NCBI GenBank assembly: GCA_041640815.1 | Contig: JBEPZO010000005.1 | Coordinates: forward strand, 4,813-68,812 | Source of the DNA: JANWZL01 sp041640815 | GTDB taxonomy: Bacteria; Pseudomonadota; Gammaproteobacteria; Burkholderiales; Thiobacillaceae | Length of the DNA: 64,000 nt | Reading direction: 5' to 3' | Part shown: positions 44,090 to 52,899 of the stretch, piece by piece | How the letters are laid out: each line of letters starts with the position of its first letter | Position numbering within the stretch: position 1 is the stretch's first letter | Translations under genes and position numbers: made by a program | Notes under the pieces: generated by a model | What the model was told of the DNA's origin: nothing | The model's database searches: none | Seen by the model: only the letters and a program-made list of their open reading frames with translations

Positions 44090-45358
44090 TTAAAACAGTT
44101 CGACACGCGGGCCCATGTCTTCCTTGCTAGCTTGGTTGTCTAGGGCATTACGGTGCGTTTCGCGTTGCGAGGACATCACATAATTGTCATAGATCTCATC
44201 GAGATGGCTGCTTAAGGGGCGCAGCTCGAAATTAGGATCGCTCAATGCGGCGAGCCGCTCGGCAAGCAGCGCGCAGTGCTCATCTAGCCGGTTGAGGGCC
44301 TGGATAACATGGTCGATCTGCTGACGGGTGACATCCTGGAACTGCACGCTGGCTAATGTGTCCACGAACATTTTCGCTAGAGCCTGACTGGAAGTTTGTA
44401 CCTCTGCGAGTACAGCGGTGTCGTGCTTGGCCATCTCTTGATAGTGGGTGCCGAGCTCACTGAGCTGCGTTGAGAATCGCTCAAGGGCCTCGCGTTCGGC
44501 CTGTATGTTGCTGTGGTCAAGCTTGTCTTTGAATTGCTGCTCGATGGCGGCTGTCACGGCCTCGATGCCCTGGTTGATTTGGCTTACCGCCTTCTCGGTC
44601 TCGGCAGAGAGCTTACGCACCTCGTCAGCCACCACTGCGAATCCTCGCCCTGCTTCCCCCGCACGGGCAGCCTCGATGGCGGCATTCAGGGCGAGTAGAT
44701 TGGTCTGCCCAGAGATGCTCTTGATGAGATCGACCAGTTTGATGAGCGAGCGGGCTTCCTCGACGACGACAGTGATACGCTGGCGATCAGCTTCCGTGTC
44801 ACGTACACGCTGGGCGATGTACTGATTCAAAAGCGCAATCAGCTCACGGTTCTGCTGTATACGCCCCTCAGCGGCCTCAAGGATCAGGGAGCTCTCCGTT
44901 GAGCTTGAGGCAACATAGCGATTGAGCCGGTTGACGACCTCATCAATCTTTTGTAGACGGGCGGTGATATCGAACGCGGCTTTCTCCGTTTCAGCTTGGA
45001 TGGTGTTGAGCTGACCGCGCAGGACGTCGTTGAACCGCTTCACTTGTTTAAGTTCCTCGCTGACTTGCGTGGCTGCTGTAACACAATTCTCGTCGTGTTT
45101 CTCGATCTCGCGATCGTGCTTGCTTAACCCCAGCATCCAGTCGCGGAACATGGCCGCGGAGACGATGTGCTGCGCGAGGAAGGCTGTAATTACGATGAGA
45201 AACACGCCGAGGGCGTCACCCAGCGGTGACTCGAGGCCAAGCCAAGGCAAAAACTGGTTGTGAAACCAGTCGTTGTAAAGATAGACAACCAAACTCGCAC
45301 CAAGGCCTACCGTGAGCGATACCAGGGCGGCCCGCCTGAGAAGCTTAAGGTATTCCAC
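44090..45358 (-). CDS. Membrane chemoreceptor without large periplasmic domain
   Basis: 422 residues. Two close membrane segments (about 12-32 and 48-72) leave only a short periplasmic loop, so sensing is probably cytoplasmic or membrane-based. A long coiled coil leads to an MCP hairpin (SGQTNLLALNAAIEAARAGEAGRGFAVVADEVRKL), then a helical tail (QDVTRQQIDHVIQALNRLDEH). The C-terminus PRVELF resembles that of CheD. GTG start with GAGG upstream, 4 bases after cheY. Confidence 0.9.
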   Translation of the reverse strand: MEYLKLLRRAALVSLTVGLGASLVVYLYNDWFHNQFLPWLGLESPLGDALGVFLIVITAFLAQHIVSAAMFRDWMLGLSKHDREIEKHDENCVTAATQVSEELKQVKRFNDVLRGQLNTIQAETEKAAFDITARLQKIDEVVNRLNRYVASSSTESSLILEAAEGRIQQNRELIALLNQYIAQRVRDTEADRQRITVVVEEARSLIKLVDLIKSISGQTNLLALNAAIEAARAGEAGRGFAVVADEVRKLSAETEKAVSQINQGIEAVTAAIEQQFKDKLDHSNIQAEREALERFSTQLSELGTHYQEMAKHDTAVLAEVQTSSQALAKMFVDTLASVQFQDVTRQQIDHVIQALNRLDEHCALLAERLAALSDPNFELRPLSSHLDEIYDNYVMSSQRETHRNALDNQASKEDMGPRVELF

Positions 45359-45362
45359 TGTC

Positions 45363-45728
45363 CTACCTCATGACCAGTTTGATCGTATTGAGCAAGTCAT
45401 CTGCAGTCGCTGGCTTGACCAGCCAGCCGGAAGCGCCCGCTGCCTTCGCCTCAGCCCGCTTGGTTTGCTGCGATTCGGTTGTGAGAAAGAGTATCGGCAT
45501 GAACTTATACTGTGGGAGTTTACGCACCTCCTTGATGAAGGTTATCCCATCCATGCCCGGCATGTTCAGATCGGTTATCAAAAGGTCGATCTTGCAGCCG
45601 CTTTTGAGTTTGGCTAGTCCTTCCTCCGCGCTGGAAGCTTTCTCAACCCCGTAGCCGGCCTTTGCGAGTATGTTTGAAATGGAGAGGAGTACAGTCGCCG
45701 AATCATCGACCAACATGATCGTTTTCAC
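45363..45728 (-). CDS. cheY: Single-domain response regulator CheY
   Basis: 121 residues, receiver domain only: acidic VDDS near 7-10, phosphoacceptor D53 in ITDLNMPGMDG, Thr in FLTTESQQ, Lys in WLVKPA. First gene of the chemosensory cluster. GTG start at 45728 with GAGGTGAG upstream. Whether it acts on the flagellar motor or another output is open; no cheZ is nearby. Confidence 0.94.
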   Translation of the reverse strand: MKTIMLVDDSATVLLSISNILAKAGYGVEKASSAEEGLAKLKSGCKIDLLITDLNMPGMDGITFIKEVRKLPQYKFMPILFLTTESQQTKRAEAKAAGASGWLVKPATADDLLNTIKLVMR

Positions 45729-46274
45729 TGGCTCACCTCTTTCAACATAGATTTAACTAGCCTGCTTGCTCAGTTTAGACCCAAAGCATGACAACTGTCC
45801 TGATCGCAGCGATAGGATGGCTTTGCTGATGTAATTCTTCAGCGTCAGTCATGTGTCGGCTAAACACCCATGCAGAGTCAGGTCGATGTACGCGCCGTTT
45901 GGAATAACCAGCTTATCATCATTCCCAGATATGCACGAGACCAGAGGCGATGGAACGCACGGAGCTCTCCATCAAAGTGTGCGGGTGGGGTGTCTGAGAT
46001 AGGCCGGGGTGAGCCTTCCGAGTTTTTGTGTGACCGGCTGTTGCATGTCTGCGAAGACGCGCGATGCGCCAGACGGTGCAAGTACTCGACCTGCTGGATC
46101 CTTTTTTGACCTCTCCGCCAGTTGTTCGAGCCTCATCCGCGACCGGCTCTCGGTTGCTTGTAGCATTCGCCTTGCGTCCCAGGGTTAGTCAACGATGACA
46201 ATTTGCGATCCTGCTTGACCTTGCGTGGTCAGAAGCGTTAGTGTTTTTGTTTTTCTGCATCAAGCCAGCTTAAC
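45729..46274. other. Intergenic region cheY-ilvB
   Basis: 546 bases between divergent cheY and ilvB. Weak -35-like TTGACC at 46215-46220, 18 bases before TAGTGT, could drive ilvB. TGACC-N6-GGTCA forms a small dyad at the same place. Reading frames in 45870-46166 on both strands have no recognisable product and may be remains of an older gene. No leader peptide rich in Ile/Val/Leu was found. Confidence 0.4.
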
Positions 46275-47984
46275 ATGTCTGAGCTATCCATCACCGGGGC
46301 CGAGATCGTCGTACGCTGTCTGCAGGCGGAAGGCGTGCAGTTTGTCTTCGGCTATCCGGGCGGGGCGGTACTCAATATATACGATGAGATCTACAAGCAA
46401 GACCGCTTCCGGCACATCCTGGTCAGGCATGAACAGGCTGCAGTGCATGCGGCCGATGCCTATGCGCGCGCGACGGGCAGGGTGGGGGTGGCCCTGGTCA
46501 CTTCCGGTCCCGGGGCGACCAATGCGATCACCGGCATTGCCACCGCCTACATGGATTCCATCCCCCTGGTGGTGCTGACTGGACAAGTGCCGACGGCAGC
46601 CATCGGCATGGATGCCTTCCAAGAGGTGGACACGGTCGGCATCAGCCGTCCTTGCGTCAAACACAACTTCTTGGTCAAGGACGTGCGCGATCTCGCCGTC
46701 ACGATCAAAAAGGCCTTTTACATCGCCTCCACAGGAAGACCCGGGCCGGTGGTGGTCGATATCCCCAAGGACGTCACCCAAAATAGCTGCCCCTTCCATT
46801 ACCCGTCCGAGATCCGCATGCGCTCTTACAATCCGACCTTCAAGGGGCACGCGGGTCAGATCAAACGCGCTGTGCAATTGCTGCTCGAGGCCAAGCGCCC
46901 GATGATCTACACCGGCGGTGGCGTCATCTTGGGGGACGCCTCGGCGCAAGTGACCGAATTGACGCGCTTGCTCGGCTTCCCCATCACGAGTACTCTGATG
47001 GGGCTCGGGGGGTATCCAGCGCCAGATCCCCTCTTTCTTGGCATGCTAGGCATGCACGGCACCTTCGAGGCGAACATGGCGATGCAGCATTGCGATGTGC
47101 TGCTTGCCGTCGGCGCCCGCTTCGATGACCGCGTCATCGGTAACCCCAAGCACTTCGCCAAGGAGGCCAGGCGCATCATCCACATCGACGTCGACCCCTC
47201 ATCGATCTCGAAGCGGGTCAAGGTAGATGTGCCCATCGTTGGCGATGTGGCACAGGTGCTCGATGAGATCATCCGGCTGCTTAAGGCAGGTGGCGAGCGA
47301 CCAGACCAGGCGGCCTTGAGGGCTTGGTGGGCGCAGATCGAGTTGTGGCGCTCCCAGGATTGTCTCAAGTACGACCGTTCGTCGGAGGTGATCAAACCGC
47401 AATTCGTGATCGAAAAGCTCTACGAGGTCACCGGCGGCGACGCCTTCATCACTTCCGACGTCGGCCAGCACCAGATGTGGGCGGCGCAGTATTATCATTT
47501 CGCCAAGCCTCGCCGTTGGATCAATTCCGGCGGGCTGGGCACCATGGGGGTGGGGCTACCCTACGCCATGGGGGTGCAGCTCGCCTTCCCGGATGCCATG
47601 GTGGCCTGCGTGACCGGCGAAGGCAGCATCCAGATGAACATCCAAGAGCTCTCCACCTGTCAGCAAGAGCGCTTGCCGATCAAGATCATCCTGCTCAACA
47701 ACCGCTATCTCGGCATGGTGCGCCAGTGGCAGGAGTTCTTCTATGAGGAGCGCTATGCCGAATCCTACATCGACGCCTTGCCGGATTTCGTCAAGCTGGC
47801 CGAGGCCTACGGTCATGTCGGCATGACCATCGACAAGCCGCAGGATGTGGAGCCGGCGCTGCGCGAGGCCTTCGGCAAGTACAAAGACCGGCTGGTGTTC
47901 CTCAACTTCATCACCGACCCGCGCGAGAATGTCTATCCGATGATCCCCGCCGGCAAAGGGTTGTCGGAGATGATCCTGGTCTAA
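46275..47984 (+). CDS. ilvB: Acetolactate synthase large subunit
   Basis: 569 residues, ThDP-dependent. N-terminal PYR domain with catalytic Glu in RHEQAAVHAADAYARATG, FAD-associated middle domain, C-terminal ThDP motif (CVTGEGSIQMNIQELST through LLNNRYLGMVRQWQ). First committed step in valine, leucine and isoleucine synthesis. Works with the small subunit 23 bases downstream. Confidence 0.97.
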   Translation: MSELSITGAEIVVRCLQAEGVQFVFGYPGGAVLNIYDEIYKQDRFRHILVRHEQAAVHAADAYARATGRVGVALVTSGPGATNAITGIATAYMDSIPLVVLTGQVPTAAIGMDAFQEVDTVGISRPCVKHNFLVKDVRDLAVTIKKAFYIASTGRPGPVVVDIPKDVTQNSCPFHYPSEIRMRSYNPTFKGHAGQIKRAVQLLLEAKRPMIYTGGGVILGDASAQVTELTRLLGFPITSTLMGLGGYPAPDPLFLGMLGMHGTFEANMAMQHCDVLLAVGARFDDRVIGNPKHFAKEARRIIHIDVDPSSISKRVKVDVPIVGDVAQVLDEIIRLLKAGGERPDQAALRAWWAQIELWRSQDCLKYDRSSEVIKPQFVIEKLYEVTGGDAFITSDVGQHQMWAAQYYHFAKPRRWINSGGLGTMGVGLPYAMGVQLAFPDAMVACVTGEGSIQMNIQELSTCQQERLPIKIILLNNRYLGMVRQWQEFFYEERYAESYIDALPDFVKLAEAYGHVGMTIDKPQDVEPALREAFGKYKDRLVFLNFITDPRENVYPMIPAGKGLSEMILV

Positions 47985-48007
47985 TCCCACCGCAGATCGG
48001 ACACAGC

Positions 48008-48499
48008 ATGCGTCACATCATCTCGCTTTTGATGGAAAACGAGGCCGGGGCCCTCTCCCGGGTCGCGGGGCTGTTCTCAGCGCGGGGCTACAACATCGAG
48101 TCGCTCACCGTTGCCCCGACCGAAGACCCGACGCTGTCGCGCATGACCATCGTCACGCGCGGCTCGGATGATGTCATCGAACAGATCACCAAGCAGCTCA
48201 ACAAGCTCATCGACGTGGTCAAGGTGCAGGACCTCACCGACGGTGAGCATATCGAGCGCGAACTGATGCTGGTCAAGGTGCGCGCCTCGGGTGCGTATCG
48301 CGAGGAGATGAAACGCATGGCGGACATCTTCCGCGGGCGCATCATCGATGTGACCGACAAGACCTACACCATCGAGCTCACGGGCACGGTGAGCAAGCTC
48401 AACGCCTTTCTCGGCGCATTGGATGCCGACGCCATCCTGGAGACCGTGCGCACCGGCGCTTCCGGTATCGGTCGCGGCGAGCGGGTGATGAAGGTCTAG
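48008..48499 (+). CDS. ilvN: Acetolactate synthase small (regulatory) subunit
   Basis: 163 residues. N-terminal ACT domain (ISLLMENEAGALSRVAGLFSARGYNIESLTVAPT) and a C-terminal ALS_ss domain (ELMLVKVRASGAYREEMKRMADIFRGRI). Confers valine feedback. By size it is of the IlvH type, so the symbol ilvH would also be used. Confidence 0.96.
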   Translation: MRHIISLLMENEAGALSRVAGLFSARGYNIESLTVAPTEDPTLSRMTIVTRGSDDVIEQITKQLNKLIDVVKVQDLTDGEHIERELMLVKVRASGAYREEMKRMADIFRGRIIDVTDKTYTIELTGTVSKLNAFLGALDADAILETVRTGASGIGRGERVMKV

Positions 48500-48584
48500 T
48501 GCTGGGAGAAGGGTGATGGGGCATGGGATAACCCCGCCACCCGACGGCCCACGCCCCACTTCTCGTAACAGAAAGGATAGCGCG

Positions 48585-49601
48585 ATGAAGGTTTATTACG
48601 AAAAGGACGCAGACCTGTCCCTGATCAAGAAAAAGAAGGTGGCGATCATCGGCTATGGCTCGCAAGGCCATGCCCATGCCAACAACCTCAAGGATTCCGG
48701 GGTCAAGGTCACGGTCGGCCTGCGCAAGGGCGGTGCCTCCTGGGACAAGGCCAAGAAGGCGGGCCTTACGGTCAAGGAGATTGCCGCCGCGGTCAAAGAT
48801 GCCGACGTCGTCATGCTGCTGGTGCCTGATGAGCAGCAACCCGACGTCTATCGCGATGAGATCGAGCCCAACCTCAAGCAGGGCGCGGCGCTCGCCTTCG
48901 CCCACGGCTTCAACATCCACTACGGACAGATCAAGCCGCGCGCCGATGTGGACGTGATCATGATCGCGCCCAAGGGCCCTGGTCACCTGGTGCGCTCTAC
49001 CTATGTCGAGGGGGGTGGCGTGCCCTCGCTCATCGCCGTCTATCAGGACGTGAGCGGACAGGCTCGCGATCTGGCCCTGTCCTATGCCGCCGCCAATGGC
49101 GGTGCCCGCGCCGGTGTCATCGAGACCACCTTCCGCGAGGAGACCGAGACCGACCTCTTTGGCGAGCAGACGGTGCTGTGCGGCGGTGTCGTGGAGCTGG
49201 TGAAGATGGGCTTCGAGACCCTGGTGGAGGCGGGGTACGCCCCAGAGATGGCCTATTTCGAATGCCTGCACGAGCTGAAGCTGATCGTCGATCTGATGTA
49301 CGAAGGCGGCATCGCCAACATGAACTACTCGATCTCCAACAACGCGGAGTACGGCGAGTACGTCACCGGCCCGAAGGTGATCAATGAGGCCAGCCGTGCA
49401 GCCATGCGCGAGGCCTTGGCCAACATCCAGAATGGGGAGTATGCCAAGCGCTTCATCCTCGAAGGTCGCATGGGCTACCCCGAGATGACCGCCCGCAGGC
49501 GGCTCATCGCCGAGCATCCCATCGAGGTGGTGGGGGCGAGGCTCAGAGAGATGATGCCCTGGATCAAGGCCAAGCAGCTGGTCGACAAATCGCGCAACTG
49601 A
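48585..49601 (+). CDS. ilvC: Ketol-acid reductoisomerase
   Basis: 338 residues, class I short form. NADPH loop VAIIGYGSQGHAHANNLKDSG, metal-site Asp/Glu in FGEQTVLCGGVVELVKMGFETLVEAGY and FECLHELKLIVDLMYEGG. Start chosen at ATG 48585 after GAAAGGAT, where the family sequence begins. Second step of branched-chain amino acid synthesis. Confidence 0.97.
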   Translation: MKVYYEKDADLSLIKKKKVAIIGYGSQGHAHANNLKDSGVKVTVGLRKGGASWDKAKKAGLTVKEIAAAVKDADVVMLLVPDEQQPDVYRDEIEPNLKQGAALAFAHGFNIHYGQIKPRADVDVIMIAPKGPGHLVRSTYVEGGGVPSLIAVYQDVSGQARDLALSYAAANGGARAGVIETTFREETETDLFGEQTVLCGGVVELVKMGFETLVEAGYAPEMAYFECLHELKLIVDLMYEGGIANMNYSISNNAEYGEYVTGPKVINEASRAAMREALANIQNGEYAKRFILEGRMGYPEMTARRRLIAEHPIEVVGARLREMMPWIKAKQLVDKSRN

Positions 49602-49614
49602 GCAAGGCGGCTGC

Positions 49615-50271
49615 GTGCGCGGCAAGGCTGAGGCTCACCCCCTGATCGCCCGCGAAGGCTGGCCGCATTTGGCCCTCGCCTGCAGCGCAGCGGTGGCGGC
49701 GACCTACGGCTTCGAGTCATTCTGGGCGGCCTTGCCCTTCTGGGGCGCCTTCCTCTTTGTGTTGCAGTTCTTCCGCGATCCGCCGCGCACACCCGTGCCA
49801 GGCGCGGGCCTCGTGCTGTCCCCCGCCGATGGCCGGGTGGTAGCGGTGGAAGAGGCGGACGATCCTTGGCTCAAGCGGCGGGCGCTCAAGATCAGCGTGT
49901 TCATGAACGTGTTCAACGTTCATTCCAATCGCAGCCCGGTCGATGGCGAGGTCAAAGGGCAGTGGTATCATCGCGGCCGCTTCGTCAACGCCGTGCTGGA
50001 CAAGGCATCGCGCGAGAACGAGCGCAACGCCCTGTGGTTGCGCACCGACGATGGCCAGGACGTCACCTGCGTGCAGGTGGCGGGGCTCATCGCCCGGCGC
50101 ATCCTGTCCTACGTGCAACCCGGTGATCGGCTCGCGCGCGGCGAGCGCTATGGCTTCATACGCTTCGGCTCCCGCCTCGATGTCTATCTGCCGCTAGACG
50201 CTCGTCCCCGTGTCGGACTGGGCGACAAAGTCCGCGCGGCCCTCGATGTGCTGGCCGATTTGAGACGGTGA
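49615..50271 (+). CDS. psd: Phosphatidylserine decarboxylase proenzyme
   Basis: 218 residues, short PSD type. Hydrophobic segment near 20-45, LSPADGRVVAVEE, FMNVFNVHSNRSPVDG, and the self-cleavage site RFGSRLDVYLP where Ser becomes the pyruvoyl group. Makes phosphatidylethanolamine. GTG start at 49615, 13 bases after ilvC; overlaps pssA by 4 bases, giving a two-step lipid pathway in one transcript. Confidence 0.94.
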   Translation: MRGKAEAHPLIAREGWPHLALACSAAVAATYGFESFWAALPFWGAFLFVLQFFRDPPRTPVPGAGLVLSPADGRVVAVEEADDPWLKRRALKISVFMNVFNVHSNRSPVDGEVKGQWYHRGRFVNAVLDKASRENERNALWLRTDDGQDVTCVQVAGLIARRILSYVQPGDRLARGERYGFIRFGSRLDVYLPLDARPRVGLGDKVRAALDVLADLRR

Positions 50272-51032
50272 ACGACGATCCGGGGATGATCCGCTTCCGG
50301 GGCCGCTTCGCCCGGCGCGGCATTTACCTGTTGCCCAACCTGCTCACCACCGGCGCCTTGTTCGCCGGTTTTTACGCCATCGTCCAGGCCATGAACGGTC
50401 GGTTTGAGCATGCCGCTGTCGGCATCTTCGTCGCCATGGTGTTGGACGGTCTCGACGGCCGGGTGGCCCGGCTCACCCGCACCCAGAGCGCCTTTGGCGC
50501 CGAGTATGATTCGCTCTCGGACATGGTCGCCTTTGGTGTGGCACCGGCGCTGGTCATCTACAGCTTCGCCCTCAAGGGGCTCGGCAAGCTCGGCTGGATC
50601 GCCGCCTTCCTCTACTGCGCCGGCGCGGCCTTGCGGCTGGCGCGTTTCAATACCCTGCTCGACGTGCAGGATAGGCGCTGGTTCCAGGGCTTACCCAGCC
50701 CTTCGGCGGCAGCGCTCATCGCCGGCCTGGTCTGGGTGGCACACGACAACCGCTTGAGCGGCTTGGAATTGCGCTGGTTTGCTTGGGGACTGACGCTATT
50801 CGCAGGCATCACCATGGTGACCAATCTGCGGTTCTATAGCGGCAAGGACATCAACCTGCGCCGCAGCGTGCCCTTCGCCGTCGTGGTGCTCATTGCGCTC
50901 GCTTTCGTCCTGATCTCGCTCGATCCACCCATCGTGCTATTCGCGCTCTTCATGGGTTATGCGCTCTCGGGCTATGTCGTAAGCCTCTATCTGTGGCACA
51001 AGAACCGCTCGCAAGCAGGGTTGTCCAAATAA
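50268..51032 (+). CDS. pssA: CDP-diacylglycerol-serine O-phosphatidyltransferase
   Basis: 254 residues, integral membrane. CDP-alcohol phosphotransferase motif DGLDGRVARLTRTQSAFGAEYDSLSD (D-x2-D-G-x2-A-R-x8-G-x3-D-x3-D) near 64-88 and about seven membrane segments. Supplies phosphatidylserine to Psd. GTG start overlapping psd. Confidence 0.95.
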   Translation: MNDDPGMIRFRGRFARRGIYLLPNLLTTGALFAGFYAIVQAMNGRFEHAAVGIFVAMVLDGLDGRVARLTRTQSAFGAEYDSLSDMVAFGVAPALVIYSFALKGLGKLGWIAAFLYCAGAALRLARFNTLLDVQDRRWFQGLPSPSAAALIAGLVWVAHDNRLSGLELRWFAWGLTLFAGITMVTNLRFYSGKDINLRRSVPFAVVVLIALAFVLISLDPPIVLFALFMGYALSGYVVSLYLWHKNRSQAGLSK

Positions 51033-51057
51033 CAACAGGCGGATAACATTTTTCAAC

Positions 51058-51138
51058 ATGAACCGCAACCTCGCTTGCCGACAATTCTCCTTGCTGCGGC
51101 TTGCCACTCGCCTGCTGCTGCCCCTTTGCGGGCGGTGA
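51058..51138 (+). CDS. Putative leucine leader peptide before leuA
   Basis: A 26-codon frame starting ATG 51058 and ending TGA 51138: MNRNLACRQFSLLRLATRLL, then LPLCGR. Eight of 26 residues are Leu, with LLRL and LLL clusters in the second half, as in leader peptides whose ribosome stalling senses charged tRNA-Leu. It lies 150 bases before leuA and after the pssA stop. No clear Shine-Dalgarno; a -35/-10 pair (TTGTCC 51021, TAACAT 51044, 17-base spacer) sits just upstream. Function inferred. Confidence 0.55.
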   Translation: MNRNLACRQFSLLRLATRLLLPLCGR

Positions 51139-51290
51139 TACTTCTCTTTCCCATTTTTCGTTAGCATTCCTGGCTACCAAGCCGCGACCGAGGCCGTCGG
51201 CCACGGGCGGCGCATGAGGCGCAGTGAGCCCCAGCCAGGACACCATCAACCGGCCGTGACCCTAGGGGCGGCATGCTTATGGAGCAGGCC
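51139..51290 (+). promoter_or_regulatory. leuA leader region, possible attenuator
   Basis: Segment between the leucine-rich frame and leuA. Several short GC stems are possible (CCGA-GGCCG-TCGG around 51198, GGCC-GTC-GGCC overlapping it), offering alternative foldings. I do not see a classic stem followed by a U-run; TTTTTCG near 51153-51159 precedes rather than follows the stems. Attenuation here is therefore inferred mainly from the leader peptide. Confidence 0.35.
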
Positions 51291-52829
51291 ATGAAAGAGC
51301 ATTTGATCATTTTCGATACCACCTTGCGCGACGGCGAGCAAAGCCCGGGCGCGTCGATGACCAAGGAAGAGAAGGTGCGCATCGCCAAGCAGTTGGAGCG
51401 CATGCGGGTGGATGTCATTGAGGCGGGGTTCCCCGCCGCCAGCAATGGCGACTATGAGGCGGTGAAGGCGGTAGCCGATGCCATCAAAGACAGCACCGTC
51501 TGCGCGCTGGCGCGTGCCTTGGAAAGCGACATCAACCGCGCCGGCGAGGCCCTCAAGGGGGCGGCCTCTGGCCGCATCCACACCTTCATCGCCACGAGCC
51601 CCATCCATATGGAACGCAAGCTCAGGATGACGCCGGAGCAGGTCTTGGAGCAAGCGGTCAAGGCGGTGAAATGGGCGCGGCGCTGGACGGACAACGTCGA
51701 GTTCTCCCCCGAGGACGCGGGGCGATCTGAACCAGATTTCCTCTGCCGGGTGCTGGAGGCGGTGATCGACGCCGGCGCGCGCACCCTCAACATCCCCGAC
51801 ACCGTCGGTTACAACTTGCCATGGCAGTTCGGCGAGCTGATTCGCACCTTGCGCGAGCGCATCCCTAACGCCGACAAGGCGGTCTTTTCCGTGCACTGCC
51901 ACAACGACCTGGGGCTTGCGGTGGCCAATTCCCTGTCGGCCGTCCTCAACGGTGCCCGCCAGGTCGAGTGCACGATCAACGGCCTCGGTGAGCGTGCGGG
52001 GAATGCCGCGCTCGAGGAGATCGTCATGGCTGTGCGCACCCGCCAGGACGTCTTCCCTTGCGACACACGCATCGACACCACGCAAATCGTCCCCGCCTCG
52101 CGGCTGGTAGCGGGCATCACCGGCTTTGCCGTGCAGCCGAACAAGGCCATCGTCGGCGCCAATGCCTTCGCGCATGAATCCGGCATCCACCAAGACGGCG
52201 TGCTCAAGCATCGCGAGACCTACGAGATCATGCGCCCCGAGGACGTCGGCTGGAGCGCCAACCGCATGGTGCTGGGCAAGCATTCCGGCCGTAACGCCTT
52301 CAAGACGCGGCTCGCTGAGCTGGGTATCGTGCTTGAGTCGGAGGAGGCGCTCAACGCTGCCTTCGCCCGCTTCAAGGACCTGGCGGACAAGAAACACGAG
52401 ATCTTCGACGAGGACATCCACGCTTTGATCTCGGACGAGGCCTCTTTTGCCCAGGCCGATCGCTACAAGCTGGTGTCGCTACGGGTCTGTTCCGAGACCG
52501 GTGAGGTGCCGCATGCCGTGGTCGTGCTATCGGACGGTGGCCAGGAGCGGCGCGCCGAGGCCGATGGCAGTGGGCCGGTGGACGCCGCCTTCAAAGCGAT
52601 CGAGGCCATCGTGCAATCGGCCTCCGACCTGTTGCTCTACTCGGTGAACAACATCACCACCGGCACGGATGCGCAAGGCGAGGTGACGGTGCGGTTGAAC
52701 AAGGGCGGGCGCATCGTCCATGGCCAGGGCGCCGATACCGACATCGTCATCGCCTCGGCCAAGGCCTATTTGCACGCCCTGAACAAGCTCGCCAGCGGCG
52801 AACAGCGCGCGCATCCGCAAGCGCTGTAA
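51291..52829 (+). CDS. leuA: 2-Isopropylmalate synthase
   Basis: About 512 residues. Catalytic barrel with FDTTLRDGEQSPGASM, HCHNDLGLAVANSL metal-site histidines and ESGIHQDGVLKHRETYEI; C-terminal regulatory LeuA dimer domain (leucine feedback). Start chosen at ATG 51291 with GGAG 7 bases upstream; ATGs at 51273 and 51279 are alternatives. Closes the ilv-psd-pss-leu block. Confidence 0.96.
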   Translation: MKEHLIIFDTTLRDGEQSPGASMTKEEKVRIAKQLERMRVDVIEAGFPAASNGDYEAVKAVADAIKDSTVCALARALESDINRAGEALKGAASGRIHTFIATSPIHMERKLRMTPEQVLEQAVKAVKWARRWTDNVEFSPEDAGRSEPDFLCRVLEAVIDAGARTLNIPDTVGYNLPWQFGELIRTLRERIPNADKAVFSVHCHNDLGLAVANSLSAVLNGARQVECTINGLGERAGNAALEEIVMAVRTRQDVFPCDTRIDTTQIVPASRLVAGITGFAVQPNKAIVGANAFAHESGIHQDGVLKHRETYEIMRPEDVGWSANRMVLGKHSGRNAFKTRLAELGIVLESEEALNAAFARFKDLADKKHEIFDEDIHALISDEASFAQADRYKLVSLRVCSETGEVPHAVVVLSDGGQERRAEADGSGPVDAAFKAIEAIVQSASDLLLYSVNNITTGTDAQGEVTVRLNKGGRIVHGQGADTDIVIASAKAYLHALNKLASGEQRAHPQAL

Positions 52830-52899
52830 AGCCATTGAGGCAGCCGGCGGCACAGCGAGTGCTGCTGCGGTCAGCCCAGCCTCCTGGCGGGGTGCACAG

